Source: Paenacidovorax caeni
Lineage (GTDB): Bacteria; Pseudomonadota; Gammaproteobacteria; Burkholderiales; Burkholderiaceae_C
Direction: 5' to 3'
Assembly (NCBI RefSeq): GCF_001298675.1
Contig: NZ_CYIG01000012.1
Coordinates: forward strand, 1-64,000
DNA length: 64,000 bases
This document shows positions 36,412 through 44,108 of this stretch, piece by piece. Made by a program: the position numbers and the translations under genes. The notes under the pieces were generated by a model. The model searched no databases. It was not told the origin of the DNA and saw nothing but the letters and a program-made list of their open reading frames with translations. Within the stretch, counting starts at the first letter, position 1. Every line of letters starts with the position of its first letter.

Positions 36412-36951
36412 ATGGCTTTGGGGATTCCGGTGCGGTGGGGGCGTGCCATGGCCGTATTGGCGCTGTGCGGCGCCTTGGCAGGGTGCTTTCAGCGCCAGGC
36501 GGCGCCGCTGGTGCGCTTCGAGCCAGAGGCCTTCAGCGCGGCGGCGGGTTTTTCGCGCTTCTATGAAACGTCTCCCGCGCTGGCATGCGAGGCGGCTCGC
36601 CGCACGCTGCTGAGCCAGGGCTATGTGATCAGCAGCGCCAGTGACGAGCAGGTCACGGGGCGTAAATTCTTCCAGCCCAGCGCCGAGGCCCATGTGCCGC
36701 TGGAAATGCGCGTGGTGTGCGCCACCGAGGCGGGCGACGCGGCGGTGGTTTTCGCCGTGGCGGTGCAGGAGCTGCATGCGGTGCGCAAGGCCAACCATTC
36801 GGCCTCTCTCGGCGTGGGCGGTTTGGGCTCGCTGTCGCTGCCCGTGGAGGGCAGCAACGACGGCATGGTCAAGGTTGGTACGCAGACGATTTCCGACCCG
36901 CATTTCTACCGCAGCTTCTTTGACCTGCTGGGCGAGCACCTGGCGCAGTGA
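36412..36951 (+). CDS. DUF2242 family lipoprotein
   Basis: A 179-residue lipoprotein of unknown function. The signal peptide ends in the lipobox LAGC, with the lipid-modified Cys at about residue 25, and the rest matches the DUF2242 pattern (CEAARRTLLSQGYVISSA, then ASLGVGGLGSLSLPVEG and FYRSFFDLLGEHL). It is likely anchored to the outer membrane on the periplasmic side. The ATG at 36412 has AAGGAG about 11 bases upstream; a GTG at 36388 would add eight residues. Its stop abuts the stop of the convergent hydrolase gene. Confidence 0.83.
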   Translation: MALGIPVRWGRAMAVLALCGALAGCFQRQAAPLVRFEPEAFSAAAGFSRFYETSPALACEAARRTLLSQGYVISSASDEQVTGRKFFQPSAEAHVPLEMRVVCATEAGDAAVVFAVAVQELHAVRKANHSASLGVGGLGSLSLPVEGSNDGMVKVGTQTISDPHFYRSFFDLLGEHLAQ

Positions 36952-37647
36952 TCAGTCGATCTGCACGCGCAGACTGCCCAGGCCCTCGATACCGCCTTCC
37001 AGCAGGTCGCCGCGCTGCACGGCACCCACGCCTTCGGGCGTGCCGGTGAAGACCAGATCGCCCGGTTGCAGCTCCCATGCGCTGGAGAGCTGTTCCAGCG
37101 TTTCGCCGATGTTCCAGATCAGCCGGTCAATGCTGCTGCGCTGGCGCTCCTGGCCGTTAACCTGCAGCCAGATGGCGGCGCTGGCGATGTCGCCGGCCTG
37201 CGCGGCGGGCGTGATCGGCCCGATGGGAGCGCTGTGCTCAAAGCCCTTGCCAATGCACCAGGGGCGGCCCTGCTTCTTCATGTCGTTTTGCAGATCGCGG
37301 CGCGTCATGTCCAGGCCCACGGCGTAGCCGTAGATGTGGCGTGCTGCGTCGCGGGCGGCGATGTTGCTGCCGCCCACACCGATGGCGACGACGAGCTCGA
37401 TCTCATGGTGCAGGTTGCTTGTCAGGCTGGGATAGGGCATGTGGCCAGTGGCACCGGAGGCCACGGGAAGCACCGTATCGGCAGGCTTGAGAAAGAAGAA
37501 TGGCGGCTCCCGGCCGGTGAACCCCATTTCCTGTGCATGCTCGGCGTAATTGCGGCCAACGCAGTAAATGCGGTGCACCGGAAAGCGGTCTTGCGTGCCT
37601 AGCACGGGCACGCTGGCTTGCTGGGGAGGAACGATCACGTAGGACAT
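36952..37647 (-). CDS. Fumarylacetoacetate hydrolase family protein (fumarylpyruvate hydrolase type)
   Basis: Cleaves a carbon-carbon bond in 2,4-dioxo acids with a divalent metal. The 231-residue protein has HRIYCVGRNYAEHAQEMG at the N-terminus, the metal ligands in HHEIELVVAIG near 82-92 and in GYAVGLDMTRRDLQ near 117-130, and TGTPEGVGAV near the C-terminus. It lies divergent from a MarR regulator and a zeta-class glutathione transferase, an arrangement known from gentisate degradation, where the transferase isomerises maleylpyruvate and this enzyme splits fumarylpyruvate. No gentisate dioxygenase is nearby. Confidence 0.88.
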   Translation of the reverse strand: MSYVIVPPQQASVPVLGTQDRFPVHRIYCVGRNYAEHAQEMGFTGREPPFFFLKPADTVLPVASGATGHMPYPSLTSNLHHEIELVVAIGVGGSNIAARDAARHIYGYAVGLDMTRRDLQNDMKKQGRPWCIGKGFEHSAPIGPITPAAQAGDIASAAIWLQVNGQERQRSSIDRLIWNIGETLEQLSSAWELQPGDLVFTGTPEGVGAVQRGDLLEGGIEGLGSLRVQID

Positions 37648-37741
37648 GGCGGCACCAGGGCAAAAACCTGCAGTTTGCCATGCGTCCAGCGTGCTACGGG
37701 CGGTGTTTCGTGCAGCGCATCCCTGGGGCTACACTGCCGCC

Positions 37742-38173
37742 ATGACACGAGGCTATGACTTCCGGCGGGCGCCAGGCCATCTGGTGCGGCGCGCACACCA
37801 GCGTTCCGTGGCGATATTCGCCGAGGAGATGGCGCGCTTCGACGTCACGCCGGTGCAGTTCGCCATCCTCATGACGCTGATGGACAAGCCTGGGGTCGAT
37901 CAGGTGACGCTGGCGGCCCATGTGGCGCTTGACGCCGCCACATCGGGTTCGGCCATTGGCCGTCTGGAGGCGCGCGGCTGGCTGCGGCGGGAGTGCGATC
38001 CGCGTGACCGGCGCCGCAAGCTGCTGTGGATTACCCCTGAGGGCGCACAGGCGGGCGCAGAGATGGCGCTGGCGGCACCGCGCATCCAGGAGCGCCTGGT
38101 GGCACCACTGGCGCCCGAGGAGCGCGCGCAACTGAGCCTGTTGCTGTCCAAGCTCGAAGAGGGCTCGCCATGA
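37742..38173 (+). CDS. MarR family transcriptional regulator
   Basis: A 143-residue winged helix-turn-helix regulator. The core around residues 40-100 includes FDVTPVQFAILMTLMDKPGVDQ, the recognition-helix region TSGSAIGRLEARGWLRRECD, and the wing DPRDRRRKLLWIT. It starts 94 bases from the divergent hydrolase gene and its stop overlaps the start of the glutathione transferase gene (ATGA). It probably controls both directions in response to an aromatic acid or its breakdown product, as is usual for MarR regulators in such loci. I could not pick out a convincing operator in the gap. Confidence 0.9.
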   Translation: MTRGYDFRRAPGHLVRRAHQRSVAIFAEEMARFDVTPVQFAILMTLMDKPGVDQVTLAAHVALDAATSGSAIGRLEARGWLRRECDPRDRRRKLLWITPEGAQAGAEMALAAPRIQERLVAPLAPEERAQLSLLLSKLEEGSP

Positions 38174-38841
38174 AGCTTTACAGCTACTTTCGCTCTTCAG
38201 CCTCGTACCGCGTGCGCATCGCGTTGCAGCTCAAGGGGCTCGATTACACCTACGTGCCCGTGCACCTGGTGCGCGGGGAGCACCTGCAGCCCGCGCATGC
38301 GCAGCGCCAGGGGGATGCGCTGGTACCGCAGCTGCAGACCAGCGATGGGCATGTCCTGGGGCAGTCGATGGCCATCATCGAATACTTGGAGGAAGCCTAC
38401 CCCGACACCCCCCGGTTGCTGCCCGCCGGCGCTGTGGCGCGCGCGCGCGTTCGCGGTCTGGCGCAGATGGTGGCCTGCGACATCCATCCGCTCAACAACC
38501 TGCGTGTGCTCAAGTACCTGGTGCATGGCGTGCACGCCAGCGAGGAATCCAAGACCGCCTGGTACCACCATTGGGTGCGCGGTGGCCTGGAGGCCTTCGA
38601 GCGCCAGCTCGCGCTGCTGGCCGAGGAGCGCGCGCGCGAGGGCATGGCGCCTTCGCGCTACTGCTGGGGCGACGCCCCGACGCTGGCCGACTGCTGCCTC
38701 GTGCCGCAGCTTTTCAATGCCCAGCGTTTCCAGGTGCGCCTGGACAACCTGCCACTGACGATGGGGGTGCATGCCGCGTGCATGCAGCTGCCTGTCTTCC
38801 AGCAGGCGCAGCCATCGGCCTGCCCGGACAGCGAAGCCTGA
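38170..38841 (+). CDS. maiA: Maleylacetoacetate/maleylpyruvate isomerase (zeta-class glutathione transferase)
   Basis: Glutathione-dependent cis-trans isomerase in tyrosine/homogentisate or gentisate breakdown. The 223-residue protein begins MKLYSYFRSSASYRVRIALQ, which holds the SSxSxRVRIAL motif of zeta transferases with the catalytic Ser, then QSMAIIEYLEE, CDIHPLNNLRVLKYL and WGDAPTLADCCLVPQLFNA. It overlaps the MarR gene by four bases and the pgeF gene by one base, so the three are translated as a unit. Whether maleylpyruvate or maleylacetoacetate is the substrate cannot be settled here. Confidence 0.9.
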   Translation: MKLYSYFRSSASYRVRIALQLKGLDYTYVPVHLVRGEHLQPAHAQRQGDALVPQLQTSDGHVLGQSMAIIEYLEEAYPDTPRLLPAGAVARARVRGLAQMVACDIHPLNNLRVLKYLVHGVHASEESKTAWYHHWVRGGLEAFERQLALLAEERAREGMAPSRYCWGDAPTLADCCLVPQLFNAQRFQVRLDNLPLTMGVHAACMQLPVFQQAQPSACPDSEA

Positions 38842-39662
38842 TGCACCCCGACTGGATCATTCCCGACTGGCCCGCGCTCGCTGGCGTGCACGCGCTGTGC
38901 ACCACGCGTGCGGGCGGCACCAGTGCCGCGCCGTACGACAGCTTGAACCTGGGCGACCATGTGGGCGATAGGCCAGAGTCCGTCATGGCCAACCGTCTGC
39001 TCCTGCAGCAGGCGCTGGAGCAGCACAGCCCGGGCGCACATGCGGTGTTCCTGCGGCAGGTGCATGGCGCGCAGTGCTTGCCTCTGGACGCTTCGCGCGC
39101 CGACGGCGCGTGCGCCGATGCCTGCGTTAGCAACGTGCCGGGGCGTGTGTGCACCATCATGGTGGCCGACTGCCTGCCGGTTCTGCTGGCGCACCGCAGC
39201 GGCCGCGTGGTAGCCGCCGCGCATGCCGGCTGGCGCGGCCTGGCGGGGGCTGAGGGGCAGGGGGTACTGGAGTCTGCTTTCAAGGAATTTTCGGCCTTGG
39301 CCCAAGCTGATAAAGCGCCAGCAGCTCCTGAAACCATAGCGCGTGACACACTCGCCTGGCTCGGGCCGTGTATCGGGCCGCAGGCGTTCGAGGTGGGGGC
39401 CGAGGTGCGGGCAGCCTTCTGCGACGCCGACCCCGGAGCGCAGGCGCATTTCAGCCCGCAGGCCGGGGGGAAGTTCCTGGCGGATTTGCCGGCGTTGGCG
39501 CGGCGGCGGCTGGCTGCGCTGGGCGTCACTGCCCTCTATGGCAACGACGGCAGTGCGCAGTGGTGCACGGTGGCCAATCCGTCACGGTTCTTTTCGCACC
39601 GGCGCGACAACGCCACCCTCGGCGGTAGCGGGCGCTTTGCCGCCTGCGTTTGGATCGCCTGA
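38841..39662 (+). CDS. pgeF: PgeF/YfiH-type purine nucleoside phosphorylase-like protein (multicopper polyphenol oxidase family)
   Basis: A 273-residue protein of the YfiH/PgeF family, reported to remove mis-incorporated serine from peptidoglycan precursors and, in relatives, to act on purine nucleosides. The zinc ligands are visible: His in LRQVHGAQ, Cys in ADCLPVLL and His in AAAHAGWRGL. LAWLGPCIGPQAFEVG and FFSHRRDNATLGGSGRFA near the C-terminus are also conserved. Between GWRGLAGA and LAWLGP there are about 20 residues more than in the usual protein; they are encoded by a reverse copy of the dispersed palindromic element. The start overlaps the maiA stop (TGATG). Its 3' end overlaps an opposite-strand gene by 81 bases. 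Confidence 0.9.
   Translation: MHPDWIIPDWPALAGVHALCTTRAGGTSAAPYDSLNLGDHVGDRPESVMANRLLLQQALEQHSPGAHAVFLRQVHGAQCLPLDASRADGACADACVSNVPGRVCTIMVADCLPVLLAHRSGRVVAAAHAGWRGLAGAEGQGVLESAFKEFSALAQADKAPAAPETIARDTLAWLGPCIGPQAFEVGAEVRAAFCDADPGAQAHFSPQAGGKFLADLPALARRRLAALGVTALYGNDGSAQWCTVANPSRFFSHRRDNATLGGSGRFAACVWIA
39285..39341 (-). repeat. Dispersed palindromic element inside pgeF, copy 12
   Basis: On the minus strand it reads GAGCTGCTGGCGCTTTATCA, then GCTTGGGCCAAGGCCGAAAA and TT. Translated in pgeF on the opposite strand as FSALAQADKAPAAPETIA, an insertion in frame. Confidence 0.85.
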
Positions 39663-39884
39663 CCCCTGCGCGGCCAGCCACGCCTGCTGCTCGGCCTCCC
39701 GGCGTGCCTGCAGGGCCCGCTTGCGCCCGGGAGTTCCCAGGATGTAAGCCACGATCGCCATGGGCAGCAGCCCGTACAGCACGAAGGTGACGATAGCGCC
39801 CAGCACGCTGCCGGTGCTGCTGGTGGCTTCCGCCAGCGCCATCATCAGCGTGACGTACAGCCATGCAATGATGACGAGGTACAT
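39582..39884 (-). CDS. Small inner-membrane protein of unknown function
   Basis: A 100-residue protein with two membrane segments, about 1-17 (MYLVIIAWLYVTLMMAL) and 27-48 (GAIVTFVLYGLLPMAIVAYI), joined by a short Ser/Thr loop, then a cytoplasmic tail with a helix rich in Arg, Glu and Ala. It overlaps the last 81 bases of pgeF on the other strand, so its C-terminal 26 residues are encoded opposite pgeF. The ATG chosen gives a membrane start; the frame is open 105 bases further upstream without similarity to anything. I recognise no family. It is divergent from phaC. Confidence 0.72.
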   Translation of the reverse strand: MYLVIIAWLYVTLMMALAEATSSTGSVLGAIVTFVLYGLLPMAIVAYILGTPGRKRALQARREAEQQAWLAAQGSGDPNAGGKAPATAEGGVVAPVRKEP

Positions 39885-40005
39885 GGAGAAAATGTGAAAA
39901 ACAGCCCAATGGGCGACTAGACTGCGATGCAATCGTTGCTTTTGCCATTCGCCCTGGGCAACAATGGTAAAACCACCACGGCATTCCACTCAAAGAGACC
40001 AAGGC

Positions 40006-41706
40006 ATGAATTCTGAAGCAATCTGGGGCGAAGGCGCCCAGCAATTCCAGCAAATGTTCGCCAATGGCTGGAGCCAGGCTCTGGATTCTTTCCAGAAAAT
40101 GGATTTGGGCAGCGCCAAGGCACCCATGCCCTTGCGCCTCGCGCCTGAAAAACTCCAGGCACTGCAGGCCCAATACCTGCAGGAAGCCAGCGATCTCTGG
40201 CAAAAAGGGCTGCAGCAGGGAACGTCGGCGGCGGGGGACAAACGCTTTTCCGGTGAAGGCTGGGCGCAAAATCCCGTCGCTGCATTTTCAGCCGCTGCCT
40301 ATTTGCTCAATGCACGCACGCTGATGCAGTTGGCCGAAGCGGTCGAAGCCGACGAAAAAACCCGCGCGCGTATCCGTTTTGGCGTTGAACAATGGATGGC
40401 GGCCATGGCGCCGAGTAATTTCCTCGCGTTCAATCCCGATGCGCAGAAAAAGGCCTTGGAAACACAGGGCGAAAGCATTGCCAAGGGCATTGCCAATTTG
40501 CTGCACGACTTGCGCCAGGGCCATGTGTCAATGACCGACGAGAGCCTGTTCGAGGTGGGGCGCAACGTCGCCACCACCGAGGGCGCGGTGGTGTTCGAGA
40601 ACGACTTGTTCCAGCTCATCGAGTACAAGCCGCTCACGGCCAAGGTGTACGAGCGTCCTTTCCTGATGGTGCCGCCGTGCATCAACAAGTTCTACATCCT
40701 CGATCTGCAGCCCGAGAATTCGCTGGTGCGCTACGCGATCGAGCAGGGGCATCGGACCTTCGTGGTGAGCTGGCGCAATCCAGATGCCTCGCTGGGCCAC
40801 AGGACCTGGGACGACTACATCGACGAGGCCGTGCTCACGGCCATCGCGACGGTGCAGAAGATCGCCGGGGCCGAGCAGATCAATGCCCTGGGCTTTTGTG
40901 TCGGCGGCACCATGCTGGCCAATGCCCTGGCCGTGTTGGCGGCGCGTGGCGAGGAACCGGTGGCCAGTGCCACCTTCCTGACCACCCTGATCGACTTTGC
41001 CGACACCGGGATCCTCGACGTCTTCATTGACGAAGCCTTCGTGCGTTTCCGCGAGATGCAGCTGGGGCAGGGCGGACTGATGAAGGGGCAGGATCTGGCC
41101 TCTACCTTCAGCTTCCTGCGGCCCAACGACCTGGTCTGGAACTACGTGGTGGGCAACTACCTCAAGGGCGAGACCCCGCCGCCGTTTGACCTGCTCTACT
41201 GGAACAGCGACAGCACCAACCTGCCCGGCCCCTACTACGCCTGGTACCTGCGCAACTTTTACCTGGAAAACAAGCTGGTGCAGCCCGACGCGCTCACCGT
41301 GTGCGGCGAGAAGATCGACCTGGGGCGCGTCGATCTGCCTGTCTACATCTATGGCTCGCGCGAGGATCACATCGTCCCCATTACCGCGGCCTACGCTTCG
41401 ACCCAGGCGCTACCCGGGGACAAGCGCTTCGTGATGGGGGCATCGGGGCATATTGCGGGCGTCATCAACCCGCCCGCCAAAGGCAAGCGCAGCCATTGGA
41501 TTCGCGCCGACGGAGAGCTTCCGCCCACGCTGGACGAATGGCTGACGGGTGCCACAGAGCACAAGGGCAGCTGGTGGCCCGACTGGGCTGCTTGGCTGCA
41601 AGCACATGCCGGCAAGCAGATCGCTGCGCCCAAGGCCTATGGCAAAGCGCCGCGCTTCAAGGCCATCGAGCCGGCGCCGGGCCGCTACGTGAAGCAAAAA
41701 GCCTGA
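40006..41706 (+). CDS. phaC: Class I poly(3-hydroxyalkanoate) synthase
   Basis: Polymerises 3-hydroxybutyryl-CoA to PHB at the granule surface. The 566-residue protein has the lipase-like box GFCVGG with the active Cys at 298, Asp454 in SREDHIVPI and His482 in GASGHIAGVINPP. The length is that of class I synthases. The ATG at 40006 follows AGAGACCAAGG. It is the first gene of phaC-phaA-phaB; the divergent small membrane gene lies 121 bases upstream, so the promoter is in that gap. Confidence 0.97.
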   Translation: MNSEAIWGEGAQQFQQMFANGWSQALDSFQKMDLGSAKAPMPLRLAPEKLQALQAQYLQEASDLWQKGLQQGTSAAGDKRFSGEGWAQNPVAAFSAAAYLLNARTLMQLAEAVEADEKTRARIRFGVEQWMAAMAPSNFLAFNPDAQKKALETQGESIAKGIANLLHDLRQGHVSMTDESLFEVGRNVATTEGAVVFENDLFQLIEYKPLTAKVYERPFLMVPPCINKFYILDLQPENSLVRYAIEQGHRTFVVSWRNPDASLGHRTWDDYIDEAVLTAIATVQKIAGAEQINALGFCVGGTMLANALAVLAARGEEPVASATFLTTLIDFADTGILDVFIDEAFVRFREMQLGQGGLMKGQDLASTFSFLRPNDLVWNYVVGNYLKGETPPPFDLLYWNSDSTNLPGPYYAWYLRNFYLENKLVQPDALTVCGEKIDLGRVDLPVYIYGSREDHIVPITAAYASTQALPGDKRFVMGASGHIAGVINPPAKGKRSHWIRADGELPPTLDEWLTGATEHKGSWWPDWAAWLQAHAGKQIAAPKAYGKAPRFKAIEPAPGRYVKQKA

Positions 41707-41793
41707 CATTCCCTTGTTCCTGCAAGCGCTTCTTCATCGCCGTGCCGCTGCCGCTGCGGCGCATGCATCTCTGTTGTAACTAGAAAGACTGCC

Positions 41794-42972
41794 ATGGAAG
41801 ACATCGTCATCGTTTCAGCCGTTCGCACGCCTGTGGGCAAGTTCGGCGGCTCCCTCGCCAAGACGCCGGCCTCGGCGCTCGGCGCCATCGTCATTCAGGA
41901 GGCTCTGGCACGTGCCAAGGTCGGGCTGGACCAGGTCGGAGAAGTCATCATGGGCCAGGTGCTGGCGGCGGGCTGCGGCCAGAACCCGGCGCGCCAGGCT
42001 CTGATGAAGGCCGGAGTGGCCAAGGAAACCCCGGCCCTGACCATCAACGCCGTGTGCGGCTCGGGCCTGAAGGCCGTGATGCTCGCTGCCCAGGCCGTCG
42101 CCACCGGTGACAGCGAGATCGTGGTAGCCGGTGGCCAGGAGAACATGAGCCTGTCGCCCCACGTTCTCAATGGCTCGCGCGACGGCCAGCGCATGGGCGA
42201 CTGGAAGATGACCGACACCATGATCGTCGATGGCCTGTGGGATGTGTACAACCAGTACCACATGGGCATCACCGCCGAAAACGTGGCCAAGCAGTACGGC
42301 ATCACACGCGACATGCAGGACGCGCTGGCCCTGGCCAGCCAGCAAAAGGCGGCCGCCGCGCAGGATGCGGGCCGCTTCGTGGATGAAATCGTCGGCGTGA
42401 GCCTGGCGCAGAAGAAGGGGGATCCCATCCTCTTCAACGTGGACGAATACCTCAACCGCAAGACTAACGCCGAGGCGCTGGCGGGGCTGCGCCCAGCCTT
42501 TGACAAGGCCGGCACGGTGACGGCGGGCAATGCCTCGGGCATCAACGACGGCGCTGCCGCTGTGGTGGTGATGAGCGCCAAGAAGGCCGCTGCACTGGGC
42601 CTGAAGCCGCTGGCGCGTATCGCGGCCTATGGCACCTCTGGCCTCGATCCGGCCACCATGGGCATGGGCCCGGTGCCCGCCTCGCGCAAGGCGCTGCAGC
42701 GTGCGGGCTGGAACGTGGCGGACGTCGAGCTGTTCGAACTGAACGAGGCCTTCGCTGCCCAGGCCTGCGCGGTGAACAAGGAGCTGGGCGTTGACCCCGC
42801 CAAGGTCAACGTCAATGGCGGCGCCATTGCCATCGGCCACCCCATCGGCGCCTCGGGCTGCCGTGTGCTGGTCACGCTGCTGCACGAAATGCAGCGCCGC
42901 GACGCCAAGAAGGGCCTGGCGGCGCTGTGCATCGGTGGCGGCATGGGCGTGTCGCTGGCGCTGGAACGCTAA
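41794..42972 (+). CDS. phaA: Acetyl-CoA acetyltransferase (beta-ketothiolase)
   Basis: Condenses two acetyl-CoA to acetoacetyl-CoA, the first step of PHB synthesis. The 392-residue thiolase has the acyl-carrying Cys88 in [21 protein letters not shown], His349 in [10 protein letters not shown] and the second catalytic Cys379 in LCIGGGMG. It lies 87 bases downstream of phaC and 102 bases upstream of phaB. Confidence 0.97.
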   Translation: MEDIVIVSAVRTPVGKFGGSLAKTPASALGAIVIQEALARAKVGLDQVGEVIMGQVLAAGCGQNPARQALMKAGVAKETPALTINAVCGSGLKAVMLAAQAVATGDSEIVVAGGQENMSLSPHVLNGSRDGQRMGDWKMTDTMIVDGLWDVYNQYHMGITAENVAKQYGITRDMQDALALASQQKAAAAQDAGRFVDEIVGVSLAQKKGDPILFNVDEYLNRKTNAEALAGLRPAFDKAGTVTAGNASGINDGAAAVVVMSAKKAAALGLKPLARIAAYGTSGLDPATMGMGPVPASRKALQRAGWNVADVELFELNEAFAAQACAVNKELGVDPAKVNVNGGAIAIGHPIGASGCRVLVTLLHEMQRRDAKKGLAALCIGGGMGVSLALER

Positions 42973-42980
42973 GAAAACGC

Positions 42981-43002
42981 ACCGAGGCCGGCGGCCTCGG
43001 TG
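42981..43002 (+). other. Hairpin in the phaA-phaB gap
   Basis: ACCGAGGCC and GGCCTCGGT form a perfect 9-bp stem with a three-base loop directly after phaA. The following bases (GTTTGCC) are a poor T run, so it may stabilise or partly terminate the transcript rather than end it. TTGGT and ACCAA arms at about 43032-43048 form another small inverted repeat before phaB. Confidence 0.6.
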
Positions 43003-43074
43003 TTTGCCACAGCATGGCAATGCACGAATCTTGGTTAGAGTGACCAAGGCATCTATCACAACAGGAGCAAGAGA

Positions 43075-43812
43075 ATGAGTCAGAAAGTAGCGTATGTCAC
43101 TGGCGGCATGGGCGGTATCGGCACCGCGATCTGCCAGCGTCTTCACAAGGAAGGCTTCACTGTCATCGCGGGTTGCGGCCCGACGCGTGACTTTCAAAAG
43201 TGGCTGGACGAGCAGAAGGCCTTGGGCTACACCTTCCACGCCTCGGTGGGCGATGTTGGTGACTGGAATTCCACCGTCGAGGCTTTTTCCAAGGCCAAGG
43301 CCGAGCACGGCAGCATCGACGTGCTGGTGAACAACGCGGGTATTACGCGCGACCGCATGTTCCTGAAGATGACGCCCGACGATTGGGCGCAAGTGATCGA
43401 CACCAACCTCAACAGCATGTTCAACGTCACCAAGCAGGTGGTGGCCGACATGGTGGAAAAGGGCTGGGGCCGCATCATCAACATCTCCAGCGTGAACGGT
43501 GAGAAGGGCCAGGCAGGCCAGACCAACTATTCCGCCGCCAAGGCCGGCATGCACGGCTTCACCATGGCGCTGGCGCAGGAGTTGGCCACCAAGGGCGTGA
43601 CGGTGAACACCGTGGCGCCTGGCTATATCGGCACTGACATGGTGAAAGCCATCCGTCCCGACGTGCTGGAGAAGATCGTGGCGACCGTGCCCGTCAAGCG
43701 CCTGGGTGAGCCCAGCGAGATCGCTTCCATCATCGCCTGGCTCGCCAGCGACGAGGGCGGCTACGCCACGGGCGCTGAGTTCTCGGTCAACGGTGGCCTG
43801 CACATGAACTGA
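43075..43812 (+). CDS. phaB: Acetoacetyl-CoA reductase
   Basis: Reduces acetoacetyl-CoA to (R)-3-hydroxybutyryl-CoA with NADPH, supplying the PhaC substrate. The 245-residue short-chain dehydrogenase has GGMGGIGTAI at the N-terminus, NNAGITRD near 85, the catalytic Ser in INISSVNG and the YxxxK motif in NYSAAKAGMHGF. GGLHMN at the end is typical of PhaB. It is preceded by AGGAGCAAGAG and followed by the strong terminator at 43825. Confidence 0.96.
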   Translation: MSQKVAYVTGGMGGIGTAICQRLHKEGFTVIAGCGPTRDFQKWLDEQKALGYTFHASVGDVGDWNSTVEAFSKAKAEHGSIDVLVNNAGITRDRMFLKMTPDDWAQVIDTNLNSMFNVTKQVVADMVEKGWGRIINISSVNGEKGQAGQTNYSAAKAGMHGFTMALAQELATKGVTVNTVAPGYIGTDMVKAIRPDVLEKIVATVPVKRLGEPSEIASIIAWLASDEGGYATGAEFSVNGGLHMN

Positions 43813-43824
43813 GCGCCTTGCGCC

Positions 43825-43858
43825 CACAAAAAAACCCGCCGAGGCGGGTTTTTTTGTG
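43825..43858. terminator. Terminator of the phaCAB operon
   Basis: CACAAAAAAACCCGCC (43825-43840) and GGCGGGTTTTTTTGTG (43843-43858) are perfect complements, a 16-bp stem with a two-base centre and built-in A and T tracts. It works in both directions and also closes the small minus-strand frame at 43905. Confidence 0.93.
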
Positions 43859-43904
43859 GATCAAAGTACGATGTACCGCGAAGCAGCCTGCACGCTGCCC
43901 GCGC

Positions 43905-43979
43905 TCAGAGGCGGGCGGGTGCGCGTTTGCGATCGCGTTCGTCTTCGGGCCAGGCAGACAGGATAGCGGTGGTGTTCAT
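43905..43979 (-). CDS. Candidate small ORF of 24 residues with a strong ribosome site
   Basis: A frame of 24 codons begins with MNTTAILSAWPEDERD and ends at TGA. It is preceded by AAAGGAG nine bases before the ATG, the best Shine-Dalgarno match in the window, in an otherwise gene-free gap of 295 bases between phaB and the ABC-F gene. A bidirectional terminator lies 47 bases after its stop. The product is hydrophilic and charged, with no signal or membrane segment. No family is known to me. It could be a real microprotein, a leader peptide or a chance frame. Confidence 0.4.
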   Translation of the reverse strand: MNTTAILSAWPEDERDRKRAPARL

Positions 43980-44052
43980 GGCAAATCACTCCTTTGATGA
44001 GTAAACAACGCACCGTCCAAGCAAGGCGTTGACAGCAAAATGCAAAAAATTT

Positions 44053-44108
44053 TTGCTCCTAAAGGAATAGCTGCTAGCGCTTGCCTACAAAGGGTTTGAA
44101 GTGATTTT
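44053..44108 (+). repeat. Dispersed palindromic element, copy 13
   Basis: Reads TTGCTCCTAAAGGAATAGCT, then GCTAGCGCTTGCCTACAAAG and GGTTTGAAGTGATTTT. Its right edge reaches the stop codon (44108-44110) of the minus-strand ABC-F gene. Confidence 0.9.
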
